NCBI GenBank assembly: GCA_955652915.1
Contig: CATPCJ010000190.1
Coordinates: forward strand, 1 to 35,777
Direction: 5' to 3'
DNA: 35,777 bases
Source of the DNA: an uncultured Bryobacteraceae bacterium
Lineage (GTDB): Bacteria; Acidobacteriota; Terriglobia; Bryobacterales; Bryobacteraceae
The position numbers were made by a program, and so were the translations under genes. Below, one piece after another: positions 8,822 through 17,600 of the stretch (position 1 is the stretch's first letter; each line of letters starts with the position of its first letter). The notes beneath the pieces are model-generated. The model worked only from the letters and a program-made list of their open reading frames with translations. It was not told where the DNA came from and did not search any database.

Positions 8822-9484
8822 ATGTCCTCACAACGGATTGTGGGGCGGGCAATCCTGCACCCAGTCGGCTTTCAGCCGGCCAGACCCGCTGGAAAGCGGG
8901 TCTCCAGCCTGGATAGGCTGCTCTACAGCGGCAGGCCATCCAGGAACGCCCGCACCGTAGTCTTGCCCAATGAAAACGCCGACGAGTATATACCTCCCTC
9001 CTCGTCCCACATTCAAGACCTCCATCCCACCGGTCCCGTCGAAATGGACTTAATAACCAACATCGTCAACGCCAAATGGCGTCAACGTCGCCTCTACAAC
9101 ATCGAGACCGGCCTGTTCGAGCAACAAATGGACAAACAAAAAGAAAAGATCGAAGCAGCCTGCGAATCGTGCCCCGAATCTGTCGAAAACTCCTTCGTCT
9201 TCCGGACACTCTCAGAGTCCGGATGCCTAGCAATGCTGAGCCACCTGGAGTCGCGACTGGAGCGCACTTACTCCCGCTCCCTCAGCGACTTACGCCCTCT
9301 CCGCAGCACCGGAAACAAAGACGGTGGAAAACGAACCGAATCCCAGGAACGGACACCCAGTGTGAATCCAAATCCACCAGCCCAACAAGAACAAATACGA
9401 ACCTGCGTCCTCGCCGGAGCGTCGGGAGCCGGCCAAGGATACAGATTTAGGGCACTACCCCGAGCATTCTTCGCCGCGATTTGA
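8822..9484 (+). CDS. Conserved-family hypothetical protein with a repeat-derived N-terminus
   Basis: A 220-residue open frame. The part from ARTVVLP through the WRQRRLYNIETGLFE segment and the LSHLESRLERTYSRSL helix resembles a family of unknown function common in Acidobacteria and Planctomycetes. As I know it, that family begins with an Asn/Arg-rich stretch and a STGPRTPEGK-like motif before a HGL(T/F)ARTVVLP segment. Here only the first six residues (MSSQRI) and everything from ARTVVLP onward fit. The roughly 37 residues between them (about 8840-8950) are encoded largely by three tandem hairpins and do not look like the family. The insertion keeps the frame. The C-terminal 60 residues are low-complexity and polar. 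The gene may be non-functional or make an altered protein. AAGGAG precedes the ATG. Confidence 0.6.
   Translation: MSSQRIVGRAILHPVGFQPARPAGKRVSSLDRLLYSGRPSRNARTVVLPNENADEYIPPSSSHIQDLHPTGPVEMDLITNIVNAKWRQRRLYNIETGLFEQQMDKQKEKIEAACESCPESVENSFVFRTLSESGCLAMLSHLESRLERTYSRSLSDLRPLRSTGNKDGGKRTESQERTPSVNPNPPAQQEQIRTCVLAGASGAGQGYRFRALPRAFFAAI
8864..8920. repeat. Array of three tandem hairpins inside a coding frame
   Basis: Three adjacent inverted repeats occur in 57 bases. GTCGGCT-TTC-AGCCGGC is at 8864-8880, with one G-T pair. AGACCCGCT-GGAA-AGCGGGTCT at 8882-8903 is a perfect 9-bp stem. CAGCCT-GGAT-AGGCTG is at 8905-8920. This is the layout of REP/BIME-like palindromic elements. Unlike the window's other palindromes, which are intergenic or touch only a stop codon, this array lies wholly within a reading frame. 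Confidence 0.65.
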
Positions 9485-9488
9485 TAAT
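9483..9488 (+). promoter_or_regulatory. Possible -10 box close to the receptor start
   Basis: GATAAT lies nine bases before the ATG at 9498, and there is no Shine-Dalgarno-like sequence between them. If it is used, transcription would begin at or within a few bases of the start codon. No -35 match is seen, so this rests on the hexamer and position alone. Confidence 0.25.
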
Positions 9489-9497
9489 GTTGCTCCT

Positions 9498-12400
9498 ATG
9501 ATTAGAAGCTTCGTTTGCTTGACTATGATCGTTGGCGGGGCCGCCTTCGCGCAGGAATACCGGGCCACCCTCTCTGGAAACGTGACCGATCCCAGCGGCG
9601 CCGCCATTCCGGGCGTCATCGTGAAAGCGACGAATGCCGCCAACCATCAGGTCAGTGAGACTAAAACTGCGGCGGCGGGTCTGTTTACGATTCCGCTGCT
9701 CGAGCCAGGCGTTTACACGGTGGAAGCCGTGGCCCCCGGCTTCCAGACAGTTCGCCAGGAAGGCGTGGTGCTCGCGGTTTCGGGAAAAGTAAATATCCCC
9801 CTCGTCTTACCCTTGGGACAGTCCTCCATCGAGGTGACCGTGCATGCCAACCAGGAGGTCCTCGACACCACGAGTTCGGATCGCGGCTTGGTATTCGACC
9901 CCACCAAGACGCAGGAACTTCCGCTGAATGGCCGCCAAAGCTATATGCTGCTGACCCTGACTCCCGGAGTTATCTTCACCCAGGAACAGTTCGGAGCGAG
10001 CGGCTTTTCCGGCACGCGAGGCTGGGACGTCAACAATAGTTACAAATTCAACGGCGCGCGCGCGGGCAACGGCAACAACGCGTTCCTGTTAAATGGATCC
10101 ATCATCAGCAATGAAAACAGCATGTGGCTGTTTGCGCCCTCGGTGGAGGCCATCGCGGAGTTTAAAGCGATCACTACCGTTTTTGATGGGCAATATGGCC
10201 ATGAAGCCGGCGGCGTGGTCAACACCATCATCAAAGCAGGTACGAACAACTGGCACGGCGATGTTTACGACTACTTCCGGAATCGCGTGCTCGACGCCAA
10301 CAGTTTCCAAAACAACTTTAACGGTTTGGGGAAGGGCCGCCACAATCAGAACCAATTCGGAGGAATAGTTGGCGGACCCGTGCGCAAGGACAAGGATTTC
10401 GTTTTCGTCAGTTATGAGGGATGGCAGGAGGTTGTCCCGTTCCCTTCGTCCGCTACGACGGTTCCGGCCGATTTGCGAAATGGCACAGGATTCTCGAATC
10501 ACGGCATGACAGTTTACGATCCGTTAACTACGCACTTGTGCGGTGGTCCGGGCGAACCCTGCTCGAGTTCTCAATATTGGCGTAGTCCCTTCCCCGGCAA
10601 TGTCATTCCGGCGAATCGGATCAGTCCCATCGCCACCAAGATCCTTTCTTATGTCCCACCGGAAAACGGTTCAGGGACGGGAGCGGGCGGCATTAGCGGA
10701 AATTTCGTGGCCAGCCGCAATGAAGGCCGCTACTGGTACAACCAGCCGATCGCTCGATACGATCACGTCTTCAGTGAAAACGACAGGTTCAATTTCCTGT
10801 ACTCCTATTTCCATGGGTACGAATTCCGGTCGTCGACCGGATACGCGAAGCCCGCGGCGACGGGCAACACTGACAACGAACGCACCTTTACGGGTATTAA
10901 CATCGACGAGACGCATGTACTCTCACCAACCATGGTGTTGGACCTTCGCGGAAACATCGCCCGGTTCATTCAGCTCACCCCCGGATACAACAATGAGGCC
11001 TTGAAAATTACGCCGGACTCGATCGGGATGACAGGTATGATCCACGCGCCAACCGTGACCACCTCCGTGATCCCGAATATCAATATCACCAATTTCAGCG
11101 GACCGCTTTTCGGCAACGGAAGTTTTAGTTATGGGCCATATACTTCCTGGCAGTTCACCCCCAATCTATCCTGGGTGAGAAACCGCCACACGCTGCACTT
11201 TGGTCTGGAGTATCGCTACGAGAGTCGCGGTAACAACAACCCTGGCAATGCCTGGGGGACACTGACTTTCGGACCCGGTCTAACGCGCCAGGCCACGGAC
11301 CGGTCTACCACCACTACGGACCAGTTCAATAGCATTGCTACTCTTCTGCTCGGCATTCCGACTGGTGGAAGCATCGACAACAACATCTCCACCTACCAGA
11401 CGCGCCAGTATTACGGCGGCTACGTGCAGGACGACTGGCGCGTAAATGAACGTCTCACGGTCAACATGGGCATCCGTTACGAAGTCCAGTTGCCGTACAT
11501 GGAGCGCTACAATCGCGCAAACTCGGCATTCGATATTAACGCCGTCAGTCCGATCAACGACCAATTGCAGGCCGCCTGGCGGTCGATCGAAGCGAAATAC
11601 AACGCGACTAATCCGAAATATCCGTATCCCGATCCGCCCGCGGTATTCAAGGGGGCGTACACGTTCGCCGGAGTGAATGGTTTGCCTCGCCGCCAGTTCT
11701 ACACCGATTGGACGGATCTTGCGCCACGCATTGGCTTCTCCTACCGGGTTTTCCCCAAGACACTACTGCGAGGCGGTTTCGGTACCTATTACCAGTCCAT
11801 CACTCAGACCGGCGCTAGCACCACAGGCTTCAGCCAGACCACAGGGTATCAGGCCAATACAACCGACCCCACGATTCCTTCAGCCTGCACGAGCGGTAGT
11901 TGCGCCGGAGCTCCGAGGGGACCTTACTCCCTGGTGAACCCGTTTCCGAACGGACTGACCGCAGCGCCCGGATCCGCGTTGGGATTGCTTAGCAACTATG
12001 GCCAGGGGCCGAACACCACGACACTGGTTTACCGGGTTCCGCGAACCTATCAGTACAACCTTGGCCTCCAGCATCAGTTTCCCGGGGCCGTGGTGCTCGA
12101 TGTGGCTTTCTCCGGCAATTTTGTCGGAATGACGCCAACCAGTCACGATCTCGGATTCCCACAGGATGATGCAGGGCTTGCCCTTCTGAAGCAGGCGATC
12201 GCCGATCCAGCGGCCTTCAATACTAACTTGCCCAATCCGTTCCAGGGAATATTGCCCGCGACAACCGGCCGCGGTTCCTCTTCGACGGCATCGCGCGAGA
12301 GCCTGCTCAATGCCTATGCTCTCTGGGGTGGCGTTTCGGACAACAATATCTCGCGCCAGAGCTTCCGGTCGGACGCCATGCAGATGCGCATCGAGAAAAA

Positions 12401-13100
12401 AGACTTCGGCAACGCCACAGGAGCGGCCGGTGTCTTCAGCGCCGAATTCTCCTGGACATTCAGCAAGCAATACGCATTCCTGTGCTGTGCGGGCCCGAGC
12501 TATATTAACGGCGACGACAACTTCCGCTATCAACTCGATTCCAATAACAAGACGCAGGAACTTGCTTTGCACGGAGTGTGGGATCTCCCGATAGGCAAAG
12601 GCCGTAGGTTTGGAGCGAACGTGAACGGTCTGGGCGATAAACTGATAAGCGGCTGGCGCGCGGATTACATCTTCACCTACATCTCGGGATTCCCGGTGGG
12701 CCTGCCGAACATCGTTAGCAAGTGTGGGAACTGGAGCGACTACACAGATCCCGCCACTGGAAAGAAGACCGGGCAAAACGAATTCCACTGGTTCAACAAC
12801 GATCCCAATTGCTACGCGCAATTCTCAACCTTCGCCGACCGCCTTTCGTACAATCCGCCACGCTTTTCCGGCAACATCAATAACCCGGCGGCGCCACAAC
12901 TGAGCCTGGCGATCGCGAAGACGACGAAGTTCGGGGAGCGCTATAGCCTGCAGTTCCGGGCAGAAAGTTTCAATCTGACCAACACACCGATCCGCAGTGG
13001 GCCGAACACGACTTTTCCAAGCGCGACGTTCGGGCAACTGCCCGAAGCGCAGCTCAACTTCCCGCGCCTGGTGCAGTTGGCCATGAAGTTTTATTTCTGA
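9498..13100 (+). CDS. Oar-like TonB-dependent outer-membrane receptor
   Basis: A 1200-residue secreted outer-membrane protein. A signal peptide (SFVCLTMIVGGAAFAQ) precedes a carboxypeptidase-regulatory-like beta-sandwich (about 20-110, with LSGNVTDPSGAAIPGV and LEPGVYTVEAVAPGF). A plug domain (LPLNGRQSYMLLTLTPGV) and a long beta-barrel rich in aromatic and Asn/Thr/Gly residues follow. It ends LAMKFYF, with the terminal phenylalanine expected for BAM-dependent barrel insertion. Acidobacteria carry dozens of these receptors, thought to take up large or plant-derived substrates or act as surface proteins like Myxococcus Oar. The substrate is unknown. It stands alone, with no SusD-like or TonB/ExbBD gene next to it. 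There is no clear ribosome binding site at the ATG; the start is supported by the signal peptide. Confidence 0.92.
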   Translation: MIRSFVCLTMIVGGAAFAQEYRATLSGNVTDPSGAAIPGVIVKATNAANHQVSETKTAAAGLFTIPLLEPGVYTVEAVAPGFQTVRQEGVVLAVSGKVNIPLVLPLGQSSIEVTVHANQEVLDTTSSDRGLVFDPTKTQELPLNGRQSYMLLTLTPGVIFTQEQFGASGFSGTRGWDVNNSYKFNGARAGNGNNAFLLNGSIISNENSMWLFAPSVEAIAEFKAITTVFDGQYGHEAGGVVNTIIKAGTNNWHGDVYDYFRNRVLDANSFQNNFNGLGKGRHNQNQFGGIVGGPVRKDKDFVFVSYEGWQEVVPFPSSATTVPADLRNGTGFSNHGMTVYDPLTTHLCGGPGEPCSSSQYWRSPFPGNVIPANRISPIATKILSYVPPENGSGTGAGGISGNFVASRNEGRYWYNQPIARYDHVFSENDRFNFLYSYFHGYEFRSSTGYAKPAATGNTDNERTFTGINIDETHVLSPTMVLDLRGNIARFIQLTPGYNNEALKITPDSIGMTGMIHAPTVTTSVIPNINITNFSGPLFGNGSFSYGPYTSWQFTPNLSWVRNRHTLHFGLEYRYESRGNNNPGNAWGTLTFGPGLTRQATDRSTTTTDQFNSIATLLLGIPTGGSIDNNISTYQTRQYYGGYVQDDWRVNERLTVNMGIRYEVQLPYMERYNRANSAFDINAVSPINDQLQAAWRSIEAKYNATNPKYPYPDPPAVFKGAYTFAGVNGLPRRQFYTDWTDLAPRIGFSYRVFPKTLLRGGFGTYYQSITQTGASTTGFSQTTGYQANTTDPTIPSACTSGSCAGAPRGPYSLVNPFPNGLTAAPGSALGLLSNYGQGPNTTTLVYRVPRTYQYNLGLQHQFPGAVVLDVAFSGNFVGMTPTSHDLGFPQDDAGLALLKQAIADPAAFNTNLPNPFQGILPATTGRGSSSTASRESLLNAYALWGGVSDNNISRQSFRSDAMQMRIEKKDFGNATGAAGVFSAEFSWTFSKQYAFLCCAGPSYINGDDNFRYQLDSNNKTQELALHGVWDLPIGKGRRFGANVNGLGDKLISGWRADYIFTYISGFPVGLPNIVSKCGNWSDYTDPATGKKTGQNEFHWFNNDPNCYAQFSTFADRLSYNPPRFSGNINNPAAPQLSLAIAKTTKFGERYSLQFRAESFNLTNTPIRSGPNTTFPSATFGQLPEAQLNFPRLVQLAMKFYF

Positions 13101-13176
13101 ACTTGAGAAGCTAGTTGAGAAGCTGTGAAAGAAACGCAAACCAAAGGGTATGGTCGCTGGCGGCCACCCAGACCAT

Positions 13177-13231
13177 GAAAATACGCGGTTTCGGGCGGCA
13201 TCCTAGTTTCAAACAGCTTGCGCGTATTTTC
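13177..13231. repeat. 11-bp inverted repeat, possible convergent terminator
   Basis: GAAAATACGCG (13177-13187) and CGCGTATTTTC (13221-13231) are perfect inverted copies separated by 33 bases. The spacer contains the small palindrome GTTTCAAAC. The pair sits between the ends of the receptor gene (plus) and the methyltransferase gene (minus). It could fold in RNA from either strand and serve as a two-way terminator; the arms also put a T-rich run on both strands. Confidence 0.45.
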
Positions 13232-13238
13232 GGAAGAA

Positions 13239-13258
13239 CACAGGCAAGAATGCCTGTG
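13239..13258. repeat. REP-like hairpin
   Basis: CACAGGCA-AGAA-TGCCTGTG is a perfect 8-bp stem with a 4-base loop. Its arms resemble those at 71-86. It sits eight bases after the 11-bp inverted repeat in the same convergent gap. The rest of 13101-13380 shows no gene. Confidence 0.6.
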
Positions 13259-13380
13259 CCACGCGTGCGAATTGGCCTGTGTGGATCTTAAAGCGATTTT
13301 TTCACTGCTTCCGAGGACGCGGGTTCTATCGGGGTCCCGAGATGAAAGGCCGGTCCTGAGTGCCTCGCCCCGTCATCCGG

Positions 13381-14190
13381 CTACAGACCATTTCGCTGCG
13401 CGCCCCGTACGGCGATCAGATTTGCCGATTGGAAACCTTTGAACCGCGCGCAGAATCCGGTCAGATCACTCATGCGCGTCCAGCGATCTCCATGCGGCTC
13501 ATACAGGCGGAACGAGTGTTCTTCCATATGCTCGAGCAGCTCCAACGGCTCCGAGGCCGCCCTTCGCAGTCCGAACGGCCAGAACTCAAAGTAGATGCAA
13601 AGATCGGGGTTATTGGCCCAAAGGTTCGCCATACCCTTTACTACTTCGAACTCCCAGCCTTGGACGTCGATCTTGATGAAATCAACCGGAGCCGATTGGA
13701 CGAGGCTGTCCAATGTGGACACTTTGACTGAGACCGGCTCGAACCAATCCTCGCGGTCGCTCTTAGCCAGGCGATTGTCGCCGGCGTTGACGCGCGAGCG
13801 AAAGAGGTTCATCCCGCCCGCTTCAGCTCCGAGCGCGCAGTTGTATCGCTCGACATTGTCCGCGTGGTTTTGGTCACAATTCAGGCTCAGCGTGCGAAAC
13901 AGATCCGGGTCGGGTTCGAAAGAGAACACGCGGCCGGTGGGTCCGGCCAGGCGCGACAACACAAGCGTGTAAAGCCCCTGGTTGGCCCCGGCATCGACGA
14001 CCGTCATTCCGGGTTTCACGAATTTCTCCAGGACGCTCAATTCGGTTTTTCCCATGAGCCGGAGGCGATGCAGAAATAGGTTTAGCAGGCGGTCGCCTCG
14101 CGACGCGGTGACCGTAAATCCAAACACCTTCAGGCGGCGCTTCCACAAAGCCCAGGAATTTATCGTGGACAACGCGCGCCCTAAACCCAT
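13381..14190 (-). CDS. FkbM family SAM-dependent methyltransferase
   Basis: A 269-residue class I methyltransferase from the ATG at 14190. The SAM-binding motif VVDAGANQGLYTLVLSRL is followed by the acidic strand FSFEPDP, and the FkbM signature DFIKIDVQGWEFEVVKGM is present. Proteins of this family methylate sugar, polyketide or cell-surface glycan hydroxyls. The reading frame is open upstream to 14259, but that extension lies inside the preceding gene and looks unlike the family, so the internal start is preferred; it leaves a 13-bp gap after the upstream stop. It appears to form a two-gene unit with the haem-binding-domain gene, with no obvious shared function. No glycosyltransferase or polysaccharide genes flank it, so the acceptor is unknown. 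Confidence 0.82.
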   Translation of the reverse strand: MGLGRALSTINSWALWKRRLKVFGFTVTASRGDRLLNLFLHRLRLMGKTELSVLEKFVKPGMTVVDAGANQGLYTLVLSRLAGPTGRVFSFEPDPDLFRTLSLNCDQNHADNVERYNCALGAEAGGMNLFRSRVNAGDNRLAKSDREDWFEPVSVKVSTLDSLVQSAPVDFIKIDVQGWEFEVVKGMANLWANNPDLCIYFEFWPFGLRRAASEPLELLEHMEEHSFRLYEPHGDRWTRMSDLTGFCARFKGFQSANLIAVRGAQRNGL

Positions 14191-14203
14191 CAGGGTACTG
14201 CTC

Positions 14204-14713
14204 TCATTGTCTCGTGATGGCGGCGGCGCCACCCTCGACCTTGCGCCGCTGCTCCACAAGCTTCATTGCTTCCGTCTTCGACCACTCACAAAATTGATTC
14301 TTGTCTTCCTGGGACAACCGTGCCCGGGCATGAAAAAGAGGATAGGGACGCTTGGGCATTTTCTTGGCCTGGATCACCGCGCAACTCGCCATCAAGGTGG
14401 AGGCCGCGATGGCCGGCTTCAGACCGGCGTGGCCGGACCATTCTGAAAAATTCAAGACTTGGCGCGCGCGCTCCACATCCCTGTTGACGATCGAAGACAG
14501 GATTGGAAGACGGCTGTACCAGCGCCAATGGGTGGAGTTGGAATGACAGTCAAGGCAGGCTCGCTGTAAAATCGCCACAACTTCCTTAGGGATTGGCACA
14601 TTCGCTTCGATGGTGTGAAGTGGATCGATAGGAGGGTTCACACGTGCATGCTGTGCTGACAATGGCACTAGTGTCAGGTAAGTCACCGTCGAGATTTTTA
14701 TCCACTTACTCAT
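14204..14713 (-). CDS. Secreted haem-binding-domain protein (single CxxCH)
   Basis: A 169-residue protein with a signal peptide (ISTVTYLTLVPLSAQ). It has one c-type haem motif, CLDCH, in the setting RACLDCHSNSTHWRWYSRLP, which matches the small Haem_bd family: a proline/isoleucine lead-in, CxxCH, a WYS-P segment and a following NFSEW motif. These periplasmic proteins are thought to bind one c-type haem; electron-transfer partners are not known. The C-terminal third (after about 115) is charged. It is divergently arranged from the SYLF gene and is followed after 13 bp by the FkbM methyltransferase gene. Confidence 0.78.
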   Translation of the reverse strand: MSKWIKISTVTYLTLVPLSAQHARVNPPIDPLHTIEANVPIPKEVVAILQRACLDCHSNSTHWRWYSRLPILSSIVNRDVERARQVLNFSEWSGHAGLKPAIAASTLMASCAVIQAKKMPKRPYPLFHARARLSQEDKNQFCEWSKTEAMKLVEQRRKVEGGAAAITRQ

Positions 14714-14772
14714 GATCTCGACGAGGTTACAACTTCTCGTAACTGTGGCTCTATCGTTTCGGCAATCAACTT

Positions 14773-14780
14773 GCTAGAAT
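14773..14780 (+). promoter_or_regulatory. Putative extended -10 promoter of the SYLF gene
   Basis: TGCTAGAAT-type extended -10 (TG, one base, TAGAAT at 14775-14780) lies in the divergent gap, about 25 bases before the ATG at 14805. A strong GGAGGGGAG ribosome binding site (14788-14796) lies between them. No -35 match is visible, as is usual for extended -10 promoters. Confidence 0.4.
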
Positions 14781-14804
14781 TCCTTACGGAGGGGAGTGCA
14801 AAAA

Positions 14805-15476
14805 ATGAAAGTAACACAGTTTGCCTTTGTGGCGGTAAGTGCAGGTCTTTTGTTTGCCGCGAGCGATGCTCCGAAACGGCTTGATGCGGCAGCGGACGTG
14901 GTGACTGAGATCATGGCTGCGCCTGACAAGGGAATCCCGCAAGACTTACTCGATAAGTCGGAATGCGTGGTAATTGTACCTGGTCTAAAGAAGCTCGCGT
15001 TAGGCATCGGCGGCAAGTACGGCAAGGGTTTCATGTCGTGCCGCCGGGAAGGGTCGGGATGGTCGGCGCCGGGCGCGGTCAAGGTAGAGGGTGGGAGCTT
15101 CGGCTTCCAAATTGGCGGATCGGAAACCGACGTTATTCTGTTGGTAATGAACCAGGGCGGCGTTAAGAAGCTGCTTTCCAGCAAATTCACGGTGGGCGCG
15201 GATGCATCGGCTGCGGCGGGTCCGGTAGGCAGAACTTCATCGGCGGCCACAGATGCCCAAATGCACGCCGAGATTTTGACTTACTCGCGCGCGCGCGGAC
15301 TTTTCGCTGGAGTTTCCTTGGAAGGCGCCACGCTTCGTCCCGATGAAGAGTGGAACCAGGAAATGTACGGCAAGGCGCTGACTAACCAGGAAATCGTGAT
15401 GGGGAACACCGCTGCTCCACCAGCCGCATCACGGTTAATCTCCCTGCTGAATAAGTATTCAAGCCGCCGGGGTTAG
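14805..15476 (+). CDS. Secreted SYLF-domain (Ysc84/DUF500) lipid-binding-type protein
   Basis: A 223-residue protein with an N-terminal signal peptide (FAFVAVSAGLLFAAS) and a SYLF/Ysc84 domain. Recognisable segments are IPQDLLDKSECVVIVPGLKK, the Gly-rich GIGGKYGKGFMSCR, a W-S-A-P turn, GGSFGFQIGGSETDVILLVM, and the late GLFAGVSLEGATL. Eukaryotic members bind phosphoinositides; bacterial secreted members are of unknown function. A GTG at 14796 in the same frame is also possible, but the ATG at 14805 has better spacing from GGAGGGG. No co-directional partner is adjacent. Confidence 0.85.
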   Translation: MKVTQFAFVAVSAGLLFAASDAPKRLDAAADVVTEIMAAPDKGIPQDLLDKSECVVIVPGLKKLALGIGGKYGKGFMSCRREGSGWSAPGAVKVEGGSFGFQIGGSETDVILLVMNQGGVKKLLSSKFTVGADASAAAGPVGRTSSAATDAQMHAEILTYSRARGLFAGVSLEGATLRPDEEWNQEMYGKALTNQEIVMGNTAAPPAASRLISLLNKYSSRRG

Positions 15477-15502
15477 CCCTCCACATTTTGCGGGGATCAG
15501 TT

Positions 15503-15535
15503 GAGCACGCTAGCTTAGGTACGCTACGCGTGCTC
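15503..15535. terminator. Two-way hairpin between convergent genes
   Basis: GAGCACGC (15503-15510) pairs with GCGTGCTC (15528-15535). TAGC/GCTA extends the stem inward past a one-base bulge. The stem contains the stop codon of the minus-strand GH57 gene and lies 27 bases after the SYLF stop, so it could terminate both. No T-run follows. Confidence 0.4.
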
Positions 15536-17578
15536 GGCTGACTCGCCGCAAAGCACCTCAATCCATCCCTCCGCTGGGACCACATCAAGCGGGATTCCGT
15601 CGTTTGCCAGCGCGATGTGAAATTTTATGACCTGATCGATTGAGGCCTCAACCACGCTGAACGGAACCCGCACTTCCAGGATTTTTCGTTTGGCCAATTC
15701 GACATCCGGATTGTCGAGCAGCGAAATGATTTTCTTTTCGGTTCGCAGTTCCATGCCGGTGAACGCCGCCGTCCGATCGAAATCCATGCGCAGGTAAAGA
15801 TTTGATTTATCCACGCCGTAATAGAGATCTCGCACTACGGCGCGTTCCCCATGCATGGCGCCAGATCGGGTGTCCACGCGAAAGTGACCGGCGCCCATCC
15901 ATTCAAAGTACGAAGTAACTTCGCCGTCGATCACCGGGTGAATAAAGCTCGCCGGAGGATCATGCTTATTGTGGTCCTCAGCCGTCAGGATAGAGCGAGC
16001 AAGCTCCTCCGGCGGTTGTAGCTTGAGCGCGCGATATACACCCGACAGGTGTTCGCGATAGAGCTGATCGAACTCGCGACGATTGTCGGATTGATGCTCC
16101 GGACCGTACCACCAACACCAGTCACTGCCTTCGGCAATCATGAGCTCTTCGTGAGCCAGCCGCCGATCGTCTTCTGATAGTCCGGGCGCGGCCTCGTCGT
16201 ATTTCTGGCGGGCTCGCAGCAGGTATTCCCAGGCGCGATTGTCCTCCTCCGCGCCGATCCACACGTCGAAGTTGGCGTTGATCCAGGAACCGGGATGGAT
16301 GCGATCGAGCACACGTGGCTCATCCGCTCTTAACGCTTCGCTCACCGTGAGAGCAGCCATGTCGCGCGATTGGCTGATACGGCTGTACAGTTCACGCAAG
16401 AACGGACGGCCGTTGAGGTAGTAATACTCCCACGCGTTTTCACCGTCGAGAATAATCGGGACCAGTACATCGCCGCCACTGCCGGCCTCCGCCTGCGAGT
16501 TGGTTCGGATCCGGTCGAGAAAGTGTTCCGCTGCTTCGGCGGCTCCCATCTTTGAATAAACGAAGCCAATCAGATCGCTCAGGAAGTGGTCGCGAAATAT
16601 CATTCGAATTTGGCGGTCCTGCTGTTTCCAAAGGTAAGAGCGATACGTCAAATCGGGTCCCGCGGTCTTATGCAATGTTTGGCCCAGCACCGCGTTGTCG
16701 CTGGCGGCCCATTCGAAACCCATTTCGGCCGCGATAGCTAATGTTTCGTCCGAGACTGAGCCCTCCGACGGCCACAGTCCGGCCGGCGCGAAGCCAAATT
16801 CGCGCTCGATGAACTCGCGGGCAGACTTTAGTTGCCAGCGCGCGTCGTGGGGATAAGCGAATCGGTTCGGCAGCGGGACGTAAGGATGCGAGACACCGGC
16901 AATGTTGGAATCGCAAATCAAAGGCAGGATGGGGTGATAGAACGGCGAGGTAGAAAGCTCGATCTGACCGCGCCCGGCAAATTCCTTGTAGACGGGAAGC
17001 ACCCGGTTTATGATCTCGATCTGCTTACGCGCCATGACGGCCTGATCGTCGAGTGAGTAACCGCGCTCCTTGGCACGCAGATTCTGAACCTCGACGTCGT
17101 GGTCCTGAAACTCTTCATCGAACCACGCGAGCTGGGAGAGCACCTGCAAATCGCGGATGTCTCGCGGACTGAAAACCCGCCGCGCGCGCTGGGGATTCTG
17201 GCCGGATTTCCGCCATGCGTCATAGAGCTCGCCATAGCGTGGATAGCGGTAGATCAAGCGGCTGGCGTTGGCCTGGAAGAAGTAGAGCAGCGCGAATTCC
17301 TGCTGCGCTTCGCTCAAATCCTGCGCGGGCATTGTGGCGCACTCGAGAAAGGGATCGGCGGCTTTCCCGGACGCGTATTCGGCAATCTGCAGAACCAGCG
17401 AAGGAACCAGGTTGAAGGTTTGATGGATATCCGGAAATTCTTCCAGGATCTTGACCATGCCGTAATAGTCTTTGAGGGCATGCATTCTGGTCCATGGCAA
17501 TCGATATTGGCCCGTCGCCAGATCCTTGTAGAGCGGTTGGTGCATGTGCCAGACAAAGCACAGGTGAATGCGCGGCAT
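15524..17578 (-). CDS. Glycoside hydrolase family 57 (amylase/pullulanase type)
   Basis: A 684-residue cytoplasmic enzyme with no signal peptide. GH57 conserved regions appear in order: HMHQP near the N-terminus, ELSTSPFYHPILPL, GLWPSEGSVS with the probable nucleophile E272, and ILDGENAWEYY with the probable acid/base D378. The (beta/alpha)7 barrel and helical domain fill about 1-500. The last 130 residues (from about FIHPVIDGEVTSYFEWMGAG) form a beta-rich domain like those attached to amylopullulanase and glucodextranase enzymes. GH57 members act on alpha-1,4/1,6 glucans, so glycogen or maltodextrin turnover is likely. It starts 22 bp after the phosphoesterase gene and is probably co-transcribed with it and nadE. 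Confidence 0.9.
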   Translation of the reverse strand: MPRIHLCFVWHMHQPLYKDLATGQYRLPWTRMHALKDYYGMVKILEEFPDIHQTFNLVPSLVLQIAEYASGKAADPFLECATMPAQDLSEAQQEFALLYFFQANASRLIYRYPRYGELYDAWRKSGQNPQRARRVFSPRDIRDLQVLSQLAWFDEEFQDHDVEVQNLRAKERGYSLDDQAVMARKQIEIINRVLPVYKEFAGRGQIELSTSPFYHPILPLICDSNIAGVSHPYVPLPNRFAYPHDARWQLKSAREFIEREFGFAPAGLWPSEGSVSDETLAIAAEMGFEWAASDNAVLGQTLHKTAGPDLTYRSYLWKQQDRQIRMIFRDHFLSDLIGFVYSKMGAAEAAEHFLDRIRTNSQAEAGSGGDVLVPIILDGENAWEYYYLNGRPFLRELYSRISQSRDMAALTVSEALRADEPRVLDRIHPGSWINANFDVWIGAEEDNRAWEYLLRARQKYDEAAPGLSEDDRRLAHEELMIAEGSDWCWWYGPEHQSDNRREFDQLYREHLSGVYRALKLQPPEELARSILTAEDHNKHDPPASFIHPVIDGEVTSYFEWMGAGHFRVDTRSGAMHGERAVVRDLYYGVDKSNLYLRMDFDRTAAFTGMELRTEKKIISLLDNPDVELAKRKILEVRVPFSVVEASIDQVIKFHIALANDGIPLDVVPAEGWIEVLCGESAEHA

Positions 17579-17600
17579 CTATTTAGAGAAGCTTCGACCC

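Noticed and set aside
8864..8920. Reading the three hairpins as a transcription attenuator of the receptor gene
   Set aside because: They lie about 580 bases upstream of the receptor start, inside another reading frame, with no T-run after any stem.
11880..12821. 313-codon open frame on the minus strand inside the receptor gene
   Set aside because: No family resemblance or ribosome binding site; it is a shadow of the receptor reading frame.
14191..14259. Longer N-terminus for the FkbM methyltransferase
   Set aside because: The added residues overlap the upstream haem-binding gene and do not resemble the family; the ATG at 14190 follows that gene's stop by 13 bp.
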